Assembly: GCA_963774935.1 (NCBI GenBank)
Contig: CAVZGO010000007.1
Coordinates: 731,378 to 795,377 of the forward strand
DNA: 64,000 bases
Direction: 5' to 3'
Source: CAVZGO01 sp963774935
GTDB taxonomy: Bacteria > Chloroflexota > Anaerolineae > Anaerolineales > UBA4823
Position numbers and translations under genes: made by a program. Shown here in pieces: positions 8,854 through 17,862 of this stretch. The notes under the pieces were generated by a model. The model was not told the origin of the DNA. It saw nothing but the letters and a program-made list of their open reading frames with translations, and did no database searches. Numbering within the stretch: the stretch's first letter is position 1; every line of letters starts with the position of its first letter.

Positions 8854-10134
8854 ATGCCGAAGCAAGTGATCATGCCGCAGCTAGGAGAATCGGTTGTGGA
8901 GGGGACCATCACCCGCTGGCTAAAAGCCCAGGGTGAGCAGGTGGATGAGTACGAAGCGCTGCTGGAGGTGAACACTGACAAGGTAGATACCGAAGTGCCC
9001 AGCCCGGCATCCGGGGTGGTGCTGGAGATATTAGTACCAGAAGGCACAGTGGTACAAGCTGGTGCTGTATTGGCATGGATCGGTATGCCGGGTGAAGCTG
9101 TACCATCTGGTAAACCCGCTTCGGTGGCGGAAACGCTTGTAAGCCCGGCAGAGCCTGTACGGGAGGGGATGCCCAGGGAGAGTAGCGTGGCTGCTGAAAT
9201 GGTTGTGCCGGATGTAAATACTGCTCGTGAATTGGGTTTCATCTCTCCGGTGGTAAAACGCATGGCGCACGAGCATAATATCGACCTGAGGCGGGTTCCG
9301 GGCAGCGGATTGGGAGGGCGCATCACCAAGCAGGATGTGCTGGATTACATGGCAAGCCAAGATATATCAACTCCAGCCATTCAGGCAACTGTCTTGCCTT
9401 TGTCAACCAGCGCGTCAGCATACCCGGTGCTGCAGCTGCCTGGCGATGAGCTGCTGCCACTTACCGCCGTGCGTCGCACGATTGCTGAACACATGGTATA
9501 TAGCGAGCGCACAGCTCCGCACGTCACCACGGTCATGGAAGCAGACCTGAGCCGGGTGACGGCGCACCGGCTGGCAAACAAAGACGCCTTCACCCGCGAC
9601 GGGGTCAACTTGACCTTTACTGCCTATTTTGTGTCTGCGACAGTAACAGCTTTAAAAGCTTACCCAATGGCTAATTCTTCCTGGAGCGATGAAGGCATCC
9701 GCATCCACCATACCATCAATATCGGTATAGCGGCATCACTGGGCGAGGCTGGGTTAATTGTGCCGGTAATTAAAGATGCTGCAGGTTTATCTCTGCTTGG
9801 TTTAGCAAAAGCGATCAATGACCTGGCGAGGAGAGTGCGCAATCGCCAGCTCAAGCCTGATGATGTGCGCGGCGGCACCTTCACCATCACTAACCATGGG
9901 ACAAGCGGATCCCTTTTCGCTGCTCCAATTATCAACCAGCCGCAGTGCGCTATCCTGGGCGTTGGGGTAATTCAAAAGCGACCGGTCGTGATTACGGATG
10001 ATCTTGGACGCGATGCCATCACCATCCGTCCGATGGCTTACCTCTCATTGACTTTCGACCACCGCATTTTGGATGGTGCCCTGGCGGATGCTTTCCTGAG
10101 TAAGGTGGTAGAATCGCTGAATAATTTTGGATAA
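8854..10134 (+). CDS. Dihydrolipoamide acyltransferase (E2) of the 2-oxoacid dehydrogenase complex
   Basis: This 426-residue core protein has a lipoyl domain at residues 1-75 with the lipoylated lysine in NTDKVDTE (K43). A linker follows. A peripheral-subunit-binding domain lies at about 126-165 (FISPVVKRMAHEHNIDLRRV). The catalytic domain at about 195-426 carries the conserved TFDHRILDG active-site histidine motif near the C-terminus. It has one lipoyl domain only. GGAGG lies just upstream of the ATG, and the gene starts 22 nt after the E1 stop. Together with the E1 fusion and E3 it makes a complete set. Acyl specificity (pyruvate or branched-chain) cannot be fixed from the sequence alone. 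Confidence 0.92.
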   Translation: MPKQVIMPQLGESVVEGTITRWLKAQGEQVDEYEALLEVNTDKVDTEVPSPASGVVLEILVPEGTVVQAGAVLAWIGMPGEAVPSGKPASVAETLVSPAEPVREGMPRESSVAAEMVVPDVNTARELGFISPVVKRMAHEHNIDLRRVPGSGLGGRITKQDVLDYMASQDISTPAIQATVLPLSTSASAYPVLQLPGDELLPLTAVRRTIAEHMVYSERTAPHVTTVMEADLSRVTAHRLANKDAFTRDGVNLTFTAYFVSATVTALKAYPMANSSWSDEGIRIHHTINIGIAASLGEAGLIVPVIKDAAGLSLLGLAKAINDLARRVRNRQLKPDDVRGGTFTITNHGTSGSLFAAPIINQPQCAILGVGVIQKRPVVITDDLGRDAITIRPMAYLSLTFDHRILDGALADAFLSKVVESLNNFG

Positions 10135-10187
10135 TTCAAGCTGCAGAGCGTACCTGCAGTAAGGAATATATTTATTTAGGAGCTTCC

Positions 10188-11585
10188 ATGAACCAATATG
10201 ATGTTATCGTTATCGGCGCCGGGCCGGGAGGCTATGTGTGCGCTATCCGTGCTGCCCAATTAGGCCTGAAGACTGCCATTGTGGACAAGCAGTGGTTGGG
10301 CGGTGTGTGCCTCAACGTTGGCTGTGTACCGTCTAAAGCGCTGCTCAAGAACGCCGAGGTTGCTCACCTGCTGCGCGAGAAGGGTAAGGATTTTGGCTTT
10401 TCGTTTGAAAACCTTCAGCTCGATTTTGGCTCAGCAGTCAAGCGCAGTCGGCAAGTATCCGACCGGCTGACCAAGGGTGTGGGTTTCTTGATGAAGAAGA
10501 ACAAGGTTGACGTCCACATGGGCGCAGCCCGGGTGACGGGCTTGGATACGGTAGCGGTGACAGAGCCTGGTGGTAATGTAACCGAGCTGAAAGGCAAGAA
10601 TATCGTCGTAGCTACCGGCGCCAGCGTCGCGGTACCGCCCGGCTGGGTCATCGACGGTCAGAAAGTTGTCACATACCTGGAAGCAATTCTGCAAGAGAAG
10701 CTGCCCAAGTCTGTGGTGATTATTGGGGCTGGGGCGATCGGAGTGGAGTTCGCCACGGTGTGGAACTCTTATGGCGTCGAAGTCACCCTGGTGGAGATGC
10801 TGCCGCGCCTGGTGCCGCTTGAGGATGAAGAGGTGAGTACTGAGTTGGGCAAGGCGTTCCAGAAGCGCAAGATTACCGCCCTGGTTGGGCATAGGGTAAT
10901 GTCGCTCCAGGCTGTTGAGAATGGGGTAGAAGTGAAAGTGCAGGGCGAGGCAGGCGAGAAGACATTGCAGGCTGAGCAGGCACTGGTAGCAATCGGCTTT
11001 AAACCCAACGGGCGCGGCTTGGGGCTGGAAGAGCTGGGGGTGAAGCTGACTGAGCGCGGCGCGATTGAGATCGATGATCGCATGTCGACCAACGTACCAG
11101 GTATTTGGGCGATTGGTGACGTGACTGCCAAGCTGATGCTGGCGCATGTTGGCTCGGCACAGGGTATCGTCTGTGCTGAGCAGATCGCTGGCGTAGAAAC
11201 AGTTAAGCTCAATTACGAGCTAATGCCGCGTGCAACTTACTGCCAGCCCCAGGTGGCTTCCTTTGGCATCACTGAAGCACAGGCAAAAGAGCGTGGCTAC
11301 GAAGTGAAGGTGGGGCGTTTCCCCTTCCAGGCCAACGGCAAGGCGCTGGGGTTGGGTGAAAGCGCTGGCTGGGTAAAGATCGTTACTGATGCAAAGTACG
11401 GCGAGATCCTCGGAGCGCACATGATTGGTCCGGAAGTGACCGAGCTGCTGCCCGAGCTGACCCTGGCGCAGATGATGGAGCTCACCCCGGCAGAGATCGC
11501 CCGCAATGTGCACGCTCATCCCACTCTGAGCGAGGTGCTGATGGAAGCAGCGCATGGGGTGGATGGGCACGCCATCCATATTTAA
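10188..11585 (+). CDS. lpdA: Dihydrolipoyl dehydrogenase (E3)
   Basis: This 465-residue FAD disulfide oxidoreductase reoxidises dihydrolipoamide with NAD+. Visible motifs are the FAD site GAGPGGYVCAIRAAQLG (11-27), the redox disulfide in GGVCLNVGCVPSK (near 40-51), the NAD site GAGAIGVEFATVW (near 180), the second FAD motif GIWAIGDVT, and the C-terminal catalytic pair in HAHPTLSEVLMEAAHG. TAGGAG precedes the ATG. It completes the E1-E2-E3 operon. A terminator follows immediately, so the aminopeptidase downstream may be a separate unit. Confidence 0.95.
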   Translation: MNQYDVIVIGAGPGGYVCAIRAAQLGLKTAIVDKQWLGGVCLNVGCVPSKALLKNAEVAHLLREKGKDFGFSFENLQLDFGSAVKRSRQVSDRLTKGVGFLMKKNKVDVHMGAARVTGLDTVAVTEPGGNVTELKGKNIVVATGASVAVPPGWVIDGQKVVTYLEAILQEKLPKSVVIIGAGAIGVEFATVWNSYGVEVTLVEMLPRLVPLEDEEVSTELGKAFQKRKITALVGHRVMSLQAVENGVEVKVQGEAGEKTLQAEQALVAIGFKPNGRGLGLEELGVKLTERGAIEIDDRMSTNVPGIWAIGDVTAKLMLAHVGSAQGIVCAEQIAGVETVKLNYELMPRATYCQPQVASFGITEAQAKERGYEVKVGRFPFQANGKALGLGESAGWVKIVTDAKYGEILGAHMIGPEVTELLPELTLAQMMELTPAEIARNVHAHPTLSEVLMEAAHGVDGHAIHI

Positions 11586-11593
11586 TCAACGTC

Positions 11594-11622
11594 GATGCGC
11601 TGCCTGGCAGCGCATCTTTCTT
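11594..11622 (+). terminator. Intrinsic terminator after lpdA
   Basis: A 9-bp stem, GATGCGCTG with CAGCGCATC, has a CCTGG loop and is followed by TTTCTT. Confidence 0.75.
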
Positions 11623-11641
11623 ATCATTAGAACGAGGAAAA

Positions 11642-12748
11642 ATGAACGATCCAAGAGTTGCCAGGTTGGCGGATATGCTTGTCAATTATTCGGTTGCGAT
11701 CAAGCCGGGTGATAAGGTGATGATCAGCGCATCGAGTATCGCAGCGCCGCTAATAAAGGAAGTATATAAAAAGGTGTTGCAGGCGGGTGGGCTGCCGATG
11801 AATTATCTATCGCTGCCCGGCATGTCTGAGATTTTCTATCGCAATGGCAGCGATGATCAGCTCCAATATTTCCCCGAGCCGCTCAAGCTTGCTTATGAAA
11901 CCATGGACGTGATGATCTACATCATGGCAGAGGAAAATACCAAGGAACTGAGCAGCATCGACCCCAGCCGCATGTCGCTGCGCCGGCGTGCGACTGCCGA
12001 GATCAACCGCAAGTTTTTTGACCGGGCAGGCCGCGGCGAGGCGCGCTGGACGCTGACGCTTTTCCCTACCCAGGCTCACGCCCAGGACGCCGAGATGAGC
12101 CTGGGTGAATACGAAGACTTCGTCTACAGTGCCTGCATGCCCGACCAGAACGATCCGGTGGGCTACTGGCAAGGCGTCTTCGCCCGCCAGGAGCGCATTG
12201 TGCAGTGGCTGGAAGGCAAGCAAAATGTACACGTAATTGGACCTGAGACCGACTTGCGGCTGAGCATCGCCGGGCGTAAGTTCATCAACTGCGCCTGCAA
12301 GGAGAATGTCCCAGATGGCGAGATTTTCACCGGTCCGGTGGAAGACAGCCTGGAGGGGCAGGTGTATTTCTCATACCCCACCTTGTTTGGCGGTCGCCAG
12401 GTAGACGGTGTGCGGCTGTGGTTTGAGAAGGGAAAAGTAGTTAAAGCGACAGCTGAGAAGAACGAGGATTTCCTGCTCAAAACCCTGGATACCGACGAAG
12501 GCTCGCGCTATGTAGGCGAGTTCGCCATTGGCACCAATGAGGGCATTCAGCGCTTCACTGGCGAGATCCTGTTTGACGAGAAGATTGGCGGCAGTTTCCA
12601 CATGGCTTTGGGCGAGAGCTACCCTGAGACCGGCGGTAAGAACCAGTCAGGATTGCATTGGGATATGATCTGCGACCTGCGCCAGGGTGGTGAGATATGG
12701 GTGGATGGCGAGCTGCTGTACAAAAACGGCGCCTTCGTGATCGCTTGA
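11642..12748 (+). CDS. Aminopeptidase, M29 family (thermophilic aminopeptidase type)
   Basis: This 368-residue metallo-aminopeptidase would release N-terminal amino acids from peptides in the cytoplasm. The C-terminal half carries the conserved M29 segments: TGEILFDEKIGGSFHMALG, SYPETGGKN and LHWDMICDLR. These include the Glu, His and Asp ligands of the two-metal site. The length equals the family norm. GAGGAAAA precedes the ATG. It lies between the lpdA terminator and a long palindromic hairpin and is probably transcribed alone. The family assignment is firm; physiological substrates are unknown. Confidence 0.9.
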   Translation: MNDPRVARLADMLVNYSVAIKPGDKVMISASSIAAPLIKEVYKKVLQAGGLPMNYLSLPGMSEIFYRNGSDDQLQYFPEPLKLAYETMDVMIYIMAEENTKELSSIDPSRMSLRRRATAEINRKFFDRAGRGEARWTLTLFPTQAHAQDAEMSLGEYEDFVYSACMPDQNDPVGYWQGVFARQERIVQWLEGKQNVHVIGPETDLRLSIAGRKFINCACKENVPDGEIFTGPVEDSLEGQVYFSYPTLFGGRQVDGVRLWFEKGKVVKATAEKNEDFLLKTLDTDEGSRYVGEFAIGTNEGIQRFTGEILFDEKIGGSFHMALGESYPETGGKNQSGLHWDMICDLRQGGEIWVDGELLYKNGAFVIA

Positions 12749-12771
12749 ACACAAGCGAAAAAAGTTTACAT

Positions 12772-12824
12772 TATTAAGCACAGTGGTGGGTGCAGCCATG
12801 CTGCACCCACCACTGTGCTTAATA
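12772..12824. terminator. 24-bp perfect inverted repeat between convergent genes, probable bidirectional terminator
   Basis: The arms 12772-12795 and 12801-12824 are perfectly complementary over 24 bp with a 5-nt loop (CCATG). On the minus strand the hairpin is followed after about 9 nt by six T residues, so it can end the glycosyltransferase transcript. On the plus strand there is no T-run. Its position between two converging stops (12748 and 12842) fits a shared terminator. Confidence 0.75.
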
Positions 12825-12841
12825 TATTCGGGGGAGAATTC

Positions 12842-14086
12842 TCAGTGGATAATCTGATGGTAGAAGCTTTCTGCTTCTGCCATAACCTGGTGATATTCGG
12901 CGCGCTCAGCCACCAGACGCATGTTGTGGTTAGCCGCTCGCTGGCGAAGCCCAACATCATCTAATCCTATCAAGATAGCTTCTGCCAGCGCCTGCGGATC
13001 ATCCGGGTTGACCAGCAAACCGTTTACTTCGGGTGCGATCCACTCGCGCAGCGACTCGATATCGCCAGCCACTGGAAAGCAACCGCATGCCATGGCTTCC
13101 AGAAGGGTGTTAGGTGTGCCATCATGTACGCTGGGCGAGACCGCCACCTGCGCTCGACGGAATAGATCCGCCATCTGGGTGCGGCTAACCGGTGGGAGGA
13201 GCTGGACGTTCCTTTCCAACCCAAAGCGCTTCACCCAATTCTCTGCCTGCGAGTGCCCTTGCATGGATGGGCAGACGAACTGCACCTCTGGGCGCTGATC
13301 GAGCACCATACGTGTGGATTGAAAAAAGGCCTGGTTGCGTACATAAGCGCGCAAGCCGCGCGGGTTGATCACGATGGGATGAAGTTCGCGCTGGGATTCA
13401 CCATCTGCATCGGGCGGGTAGAACCAGTCAAGCTGGATGCCTCCGTTCCCAGGTAGCACTATCGATTGGCGATCCTTAGGAAAACCCCACTGCTGCGCCA
13501 GACGGATATCTCGCTGGCAGTCGGCATGCAGCGCGCTGGCGTTCGCCATAGTTAAACGAGTGAGCTCGCCCATGCGCCGGGTAGCAGGTGCGTGTAAGGT
13601 GAAATCGTTGCCCCAGACGGAGACCAGCCAGGGGACAGGCGGTTGTGCCAGAGCTGTCAGCATACCTTCGTAAGGAATGCGCATGGCGTGCACCAGGTCG
13701 GGTCTGACTTGCCGGATTACCTCGCCCAGCCTGCGAGCAGCGTTGGGCAGTGTCAGCGGGCCAGCCCACTGCCGCAGGCGTGTCCGCCAGCCCACCGGCA
13801 GCAAGCGGCGTAGCCCACTGCGGCTGCTTGCCCCGCTGGTTCCGCCGCCCGGACCTGCTGCCTGACTCAACGCCGCTGGTATGATCGCAAGGCTGGCCAG
13901 TCTCAATGCTGGCTCGCATGGGAAGGTCGACACAAGATGAACCTCATCCCCACGCTCGACAAAATGAGCGATCCAGTTCAGCGCGATCGGCGAGCGACCA
14001 TCCGCTACAAATAACAGGCGCAACTTGTTCTGCGAAATCACTGCTTCATTATACCGCCAGCCTGTATGGCTGTTTGTCAGGCTCAC
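12842..14086 (-). CDS. Glycosyltransferase, GT4 family
   Basis: This 414-residue GT-B glycosyltransferase has the N-terminal acceptor domain beginning at KLRLLFVADGRSP. The C-terminal donor domain contains VSPSVHDGTPNTLLEAMACGCFPVAGD, the nucleotide-sugar-binding E-x7-E region. The start is a GTG whose codon overlaps the TGA of the upstream phosphatase gene (GTGA), which implies coupled translation. A GTG 51 nt further in is an alternative. Donor and acceptor are not predictable. The gene is outside the main glycan cluster. Confidence 0.85.
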   Translation of the reverse strand: MSLTNSHTGWRYNEAVISQNKLRLLFVADGRSPIALNWIAHFVERGDEVHLVSTFPCEPALRLASLAIIPAALSQAAGPGGGTSGASSRSGLRRLLPVGWRTRLRQWAGPLTLPNAARRLGEVIRQVRPDLVHAMRIPYEGMLTALAQPPVPWLVSVWGNDFTLHAPATRRMGELTRLTMANASALHADCQRDIRLAQQWGFPKDRQSIVLPGNGGIQLDWFYPPDADGESQRELHPIVINPRGLRAYVRNQAFFQSTRMVLDQRPEVQFVCPSMQGHSQAENWVKRFGLERNVQLLPPVSRTQMADLFRRAQVAVSPSVHDGTPNTLLEAMACGCFPVAGDIESLREWIAPEVNGLLVNPDDPQALAEAILIGLDDVGLRQRAANHNMRLVAERAEYHQVMAEAESFYHQIIH

Positions 14087-14697
14087 TTGATTGGAATGGC
14101 TCCCCAGGATACGCAGTATAGTCCATCTGGTCGATTTTTTGCGACTGCAAAGTCTGTATAAGCCAGGCTATGCTGGAAAGCAAATGAATGATCGATATTC
14201 TTTAAGACCACAGGCAGCATGGCAATATAAAGACCACCATGTCCCACCAGGACGAAATTTTGATCCTCTACTCCATCTGCTCGCAGCAATTCATCAATAA
14301 AGGGAACAAAACGCGCTCGGATATCCAGGAAGCTCTCACCGCCGGGCATTTTACTATCAAGCTGACCTTTGAAAAACCAGTCTTCTTGCACTTGCCGATG
14401 CAGCCTCCAACCTTCCGGATCGCACTTGCCTTCATACACGCCCACATCCCATTCTCGAAGCGCCCCGGTGATTTCAAATGGTACTTCCAGGCATTCTGCA
14501 ATGATTTGGGCGGTTTGTTGTGCGCGCAGCAACGGGCTGGAATACACCCGCACCACTCCTAAGCCAGTCAGATTTTTGGCTGTTTGCTGCGCATGTGCGA
14601 GTCCCTGCTCTGTCAGCGGGTGCTTGATCCCCGTGTTTGAAAATTCTCGCAGGAGATTTGCCTGACTTTCTCCATGGCGGACGAAATAGACCTTCAA
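14083..14697 (-). CDS. Histidine phosphatase family protein (phosphoglycerate mutase-like)
   Basis: This 204-residue protein has the phosphohistidine motif VRHGESQAN (7-15), the conserved PLTEQG, YSSPLLRAQQTAQ, the catalytic acid region ALREWDVGVYEG, and the second histidine in LVGHGGL. The start is TTG, supported by GGGAGG 8 nt upstream. The gene is coupled to the glycosyltransferase by a GTGA overlap. Substrates in this superfamily range from sugar phosphates to nucleotides and cannot be assigned here; a role in glycan metabolism is only suggested by the neighbour. Confidence 0.85.
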   Translation of the reverse strand: MKVYFVRHGESQANLLREFSNTGIKHPLTEQGLAHAQQTAKNLTGLGVVRVYSSPLLRAQQTAQIIAECLEVPFEITGALREWDVGVYEGKCDPEGWRLHRQVQEDWFFKGQLDSKMPGGESFLDIRARFVPFIDELLRADGVEDQNFVLVGHGGLYIAMLPVVLKNIDHSFAFQHSLAYTDFAVAKNRPDGLYCVSWGAIPIK

Positions 14698-14797
14698 TAC
14701 TGTAGCCTCCCTTATTTGGTGAGATAATTATACAGGCACGTCCATAAAATGTTTCTGCAAGTCTATACTCATCACTGCAGATTGAAAAGGATATCCT

Positions 14798-16114
14798 ATG
14801 AACTATACAACAGAAATCCGTGCAGCCGTCACCAATCCAGAGCAAATGGAAAGTCTCTACCAGGGAGCGGTTCTACACGGCGAACAGGCCGATTTCACCT
14901 CGGCATTGCTGGCTGGCTATCAGGAATCTCCAGATAATTTGTTGCTGGCTTCCTGGTACTACCGGCTGCAAAGCATCCCAGCCGAAAGCAAGGTCAGCTC
15001 TAGCCGGGCTGGCGTTTGGAAGCTGGCAGTGCCGCTGGCACTGCTATCGGGTCTGTTATTGGGTTTGCTGACACAGATCGACGACCTGTTCCTGGATCAT
15101 ATCCCATACATCCTCCTGTTTTGGTCGCTGATTGTTGCCTGTGTTGCGATTCTATTCCTGGCTCTGGCAGCGAAGAGTCATTACAGGCAGGCGATTCTCA
15201 GTATAGGGTTGCTGGTCATCGCCGGGTTGTACGTCTGGCTGATAGCACCCACCCAGGTGCCGTGGTATTCAGATAATTACTTAGACCAGATGGTCATCCA
15301 CCTGCCGCTGCTCGCCTGGATCGGTTTAGGCTTTACTTTGTTGGGGCTGCGCTCGCTGAACCGGGACCGTTTCGGGTTTTTAATAAAATCTTTGGAAACC
15401 ATGATCACCGCCGGGTTATACCTGATCGCCGGGGTGGCGTTTGGGGTGATCACGATGGGTATGCTCCAGGCGCTCAGCATTGAGCTGCCCGAAAAGTGGA
15501 TGCTTTTCCTGGCTGGTGCTGGATTTGGCTTGCTCCCAATTATTGCCCTGGCAAGCATTTACGACCCGCGTGTACCGCCCGGGGACCAGGATTTCAGTCA
15601 AGGATTGAGCAAGTTCATCGCTAACATGATGCGCTTGCTGCTACCGCTGACCTTGCTGGTGCTGGGAATCTACGTTGTGATCATCCCGTTCAACTTCCTG
15701 AAGCCTTTCAGCAACCGGGATGTGCTGATTGTTTACAACGTCATGCTGTTTGCCATTATGGGTCTGCTGTTAGGTGCCATCCCGATCTTGCCAGAAGACC
15801 TGGCTGCCAGGCTCAAGACATGGCTGCGCTGGGGCATCCTCGCAGTTGCAGCGCTGGCAATCCTGGTCAGCCTGTACGCTTTATCTGCCATCCTGTGGCG
15901 GACATTTACCGGCACACTCACGATGAACCGACTGGTCGTCATTGGGTGGAACCTGATCAATACAACCATTCTTGGTGTGTTGTTTTTGCGGGTCTGGAAG
16001 AAGGGTGAGAATGGATGGGTGAAGGCTGCTCAGGTGGTTTATAGCCGCAGCATGTTGGCATACGTGGTTTGGACCTTGTTTGTAATTTTTGCCATCCCGC
16101 TGCTATTCCGCTAA
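14798..16114 (+). CDS. Multi-pass membrane protein of unknown function
   Basis: This 438-residue protein has a soluble N-terminus of about 65 residues, followed by roughly eleven or twelve hydrophobic segments from LAVPLALLSGLLLGLL onward to YVVWTLFVIFAIPLLF at the end. No catalytic or binding motif is visible. The general layout recalls DUF4153-type membrane proteins, but that is a weak impression. AAAGGATATCCT precedes the ATG. It is divergent from the phosphatase gene with 100 bases between, and is ended by a long hairpin. Confidence 0.75.
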   Translation: MNYTTEIRAAVTNPEQMESLYQGAVLHGEQADFTSALLAGYQESPDNLLLASWYYRLQSIPAESKVSSSRAGVWKLAVPLALLSGLLLGLLTQIDDLFLDHIPYILLFWSLIVACVAILFLALAAKSHYRQAILSIGLLVIAGLYVWLIAPTQVPWYSDNYLDQMVIHLPLLAWIGLGFTLLGLRSLNRDRFGFLIKSLETMITAGLYLIAGVAFGVITMGMLQALSIELPEKWMLFLAGAGFGLLPIIALASIYDPRVPPGDQDFSQGLSKFIANMMRLLLPLTLLVLGIYVVIIPFNFLKPFSNRDVLIVYNVMLFAIMGLLLGAIPILPEDLAARLKTWLRWGILAVAALAILVSLYALSAILWRTFTGTLTMNRLVVIGWNLINTTILGVLFLRVWKKGENGWVKAAQVVYSRSMLAYVVWTLFVIFAIPLLFR

Positions 16115-16120
16115 AGCATT

Positions 16121-16171
16121 CTGCCTGGATTCTTTTGGGCATTTGGTATATACCCAAGAGAATCCAGGCAG
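16121..16171. terminator. 19-bp inverted repeat between convergent genes, probable bidirectional terminator
   Basis: The arms 16121-16139 and 16153-16171 pair over 19 positions with a single T-G wobble and a 13-nt loop. There is no T-run on either side. It lies between the stops of the two membrane-protein genes. Confidence 0.65.
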
Positions 16172-16209
16172 CAGTCCATCAATAATATCAGGAGATTAAG
16201 ACAAATCTT

Positions 16210-16617
16210 TTATTCGAAATAATCCCACTTTGTTCGCAAAAGCCAGCCAACGATGACAAACGGCAGGATCATATAGAATACAGACCATACACCAACCGCC
16301 AGTAACCCTGCAACCAGGGCAAGGATTGTCGACCCGGCATACACATAAATCGCCCATTTTTTCCAATAAAAGATGCCAAATGCAGCGACTACGTCTGCTA
16401 GGGAATGGATTACCATCATGGTTACGATCCGGGGGCGTTCGATGTCTGGAGCGGTGCTGAGTGAATTGTAAAGGAAGGCAGCAATAATGCCTGACACCGC
16501 CATGACTACCAGAGCAACAATCAGCAAAGTACCATGCTTCTTCTTTATCGGTTTTTTGCTTTTACTGCCTGTTGTGCTTTTTTGATTCTTTGCTTTATTC
16601 TTTTTTGATTGTGCCAT
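16210..16617 (-). CDS. Small membrane protein with a lysine-rich N-terminus, unknown function
   Basis: This 135-residue protein begins with about 28 residues that are very rich in Lys, Ser and Gln (for example KSKKPIKKKHG). About four transmembrane segments follow, the first being TLLIVALVVMAVSGIIAAFL. No known motif is visible. AGGAG is present 12 nt before the ATG, rather far. The gene stands alone. The 131 bases upstream (16618-16748) hold nothing else recognisable. Confidence 0.65.
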   Translation of the reverse strand: MAQSKKNKAKNQKSTTGSKSKKPIKKKHGTLLIVALVVMAVSGIIAAFLYNSLSTAPDIERPRIVTMMVIHSLADVVAAFGIFYWKKWAIYVYAGSTILALVAGLLAVGVWSVFYMILPFVIVGWLLRTKWDYFE

Positions 16618-16748
16618 TGTAAGACCAGGCTCCTCTACACAGGACGATTATTTGAATTGTCGAATTATAGTCGATGATTGAGAAAATTTACCAAGGAAAG
16701 AAAATCCTCTTTTTGAGGGTAATGTAGTATCAGCTTGAAGCTGCTACC

Positions 16749-17861
16749 TTAGCTGACGCTGTTCAGCGCTTCGACGAATACCGCTACCATGCGCTCCAGA
16801 TTGACCTCTTCACTTACAATGCGGTAAGATTCTGCTCCCATCTGGCGCAGGCGTAGTGGATCAGTGATGGCTTGCTGCAGCGCTTTGACCAGTGCTTCTG
16901 GGTCGTTGGCGGACAGCAGCCAGCCGTTTTCTGGGCGCACCAAACTGCCCTGCGTGCCATCAGCCTCTGCGACGATCACTGGCAAGCCATAAGACATAGC
17001 CTGTTGAACCGCCAGCCCGCCAGTGCCGGGCAGCACGAATAGATCTGCGGATTCGAAATATGCCGCCAGTTGCTCACCAAAACGAGCGCCGGTGAACTCA
17101 GCCTGCGGATAGATCTGCCGGGCAAGCTGCTCAAGGGATGTACGCGCCGGGCCATCTCCGACAATACACACTTGCAGTTGGGAGTCTACAGGCAATGCGG
17201 CGCAGGCGCGCAGCAGGTTGTCCAGGCGCTTGCGTTCCTGCAAGCGCCCAACGAATAATAGGCGTGGTGCTCCGGAGAACTCAGATCCTCTTTGCGGCAT
17301 GGGATGGGTCGGGCGTGGAGCAACGGCATTGGGGGCAATAAACACTCGCTGCGGCGGAAAACCCACTTTTTCGTATTCTTCAGCGCCTCTAGGACTGTAG
17401 GCAATGAGCGCGTCCAGGGAGCGTAGAAATTTCTGGCGTGAGCGGATGCGTTGCTGTGCAAAAGTGCCCAAGATAGGCGGGGCGCCCAGTCCCCAGCCGA
17501 TCACCGGTTTTCGGCGCCGGTGCATCCAGCGCACCGCAGCAGGCGAGCTCAAGTAGCGTGGGTTGGCTTCCAGCACCAGCGCGTCTGGCTGCCAGTTTTC
17601 CAACCAGTTTATTAGCCCCGACTGCCAGCAGTAATAGAAAGGGGAAGTTGGCTGGCTGAAATGGCGATTCTTGAGCGAGGCGAGTTGAGCGACCTTCAGT
17701 TCACTCGCAGGGGTGATATTCTCACCGGGCAGTGGCAATCCGGTCGCCACACTCAACCCGACTGTGCAGGCTCCAGCAAGTGTGTCGAAGAACGACGCCC
17801 GATAGTTGGGCAGCACGCGCTGCTGTAAAGCCAGTCTTCCGTTGAACTGCTGATCTGTCAT
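16749..17861 (-). CDS. Glycosyltransferase, GT4 family
   Basis: This 370-residue GT-B enzyme's C-terminal domain shows RLLFVGRLQERKRLDNLL, VCIVGDGPARTSLEQLA, and FVLPGTGGLAVQQAMSYGLPVIVAEADG, the donor-binding elements of GT4. The N-terminal domain is less typical. The ATG lies one base after the stop of the FkbM methyltransferase gene, and it is the last gene of the minus-strand glycan operon (22869 down to 16749). It probably adds a sugar to a surface polysaccharide or glycolipid; donor and linkage are unknown. Confidence 0.85.
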   Translation of the reverse strand: MTDQQFNGRLALQQRVLPNYRASFFDTLAGACTVGLSVATGLPLPGENITPASELKVAQLASLKNRHFSQPTSPFYYCWQSGLINWLENWQPDALVLEANPRYLSSPAAVRWMHRRRKPVIGWGLGAPPILGTFAQQRIRSRQKFLRSLDALIAYSPRGAEEYEKVGFPPQRVFIAPNAVAPRPTHPMPQRGSEFSGAPRLLFVGRLQERKRLDNLLRACAALPVDSQLQVCIVGDGPARTSLEQLARQIYPQAEFTGARFGEQLAAYFESADLFVLPGTGGLAVQQAMSYGLPVIVAEADGTQGSLVRPENGWLLSANDPEALVKALQQAITDPLRLRQMGAESYRIVSEEVNLERMVAVFVEALNSVS

Positions 17862-17862
17862 C

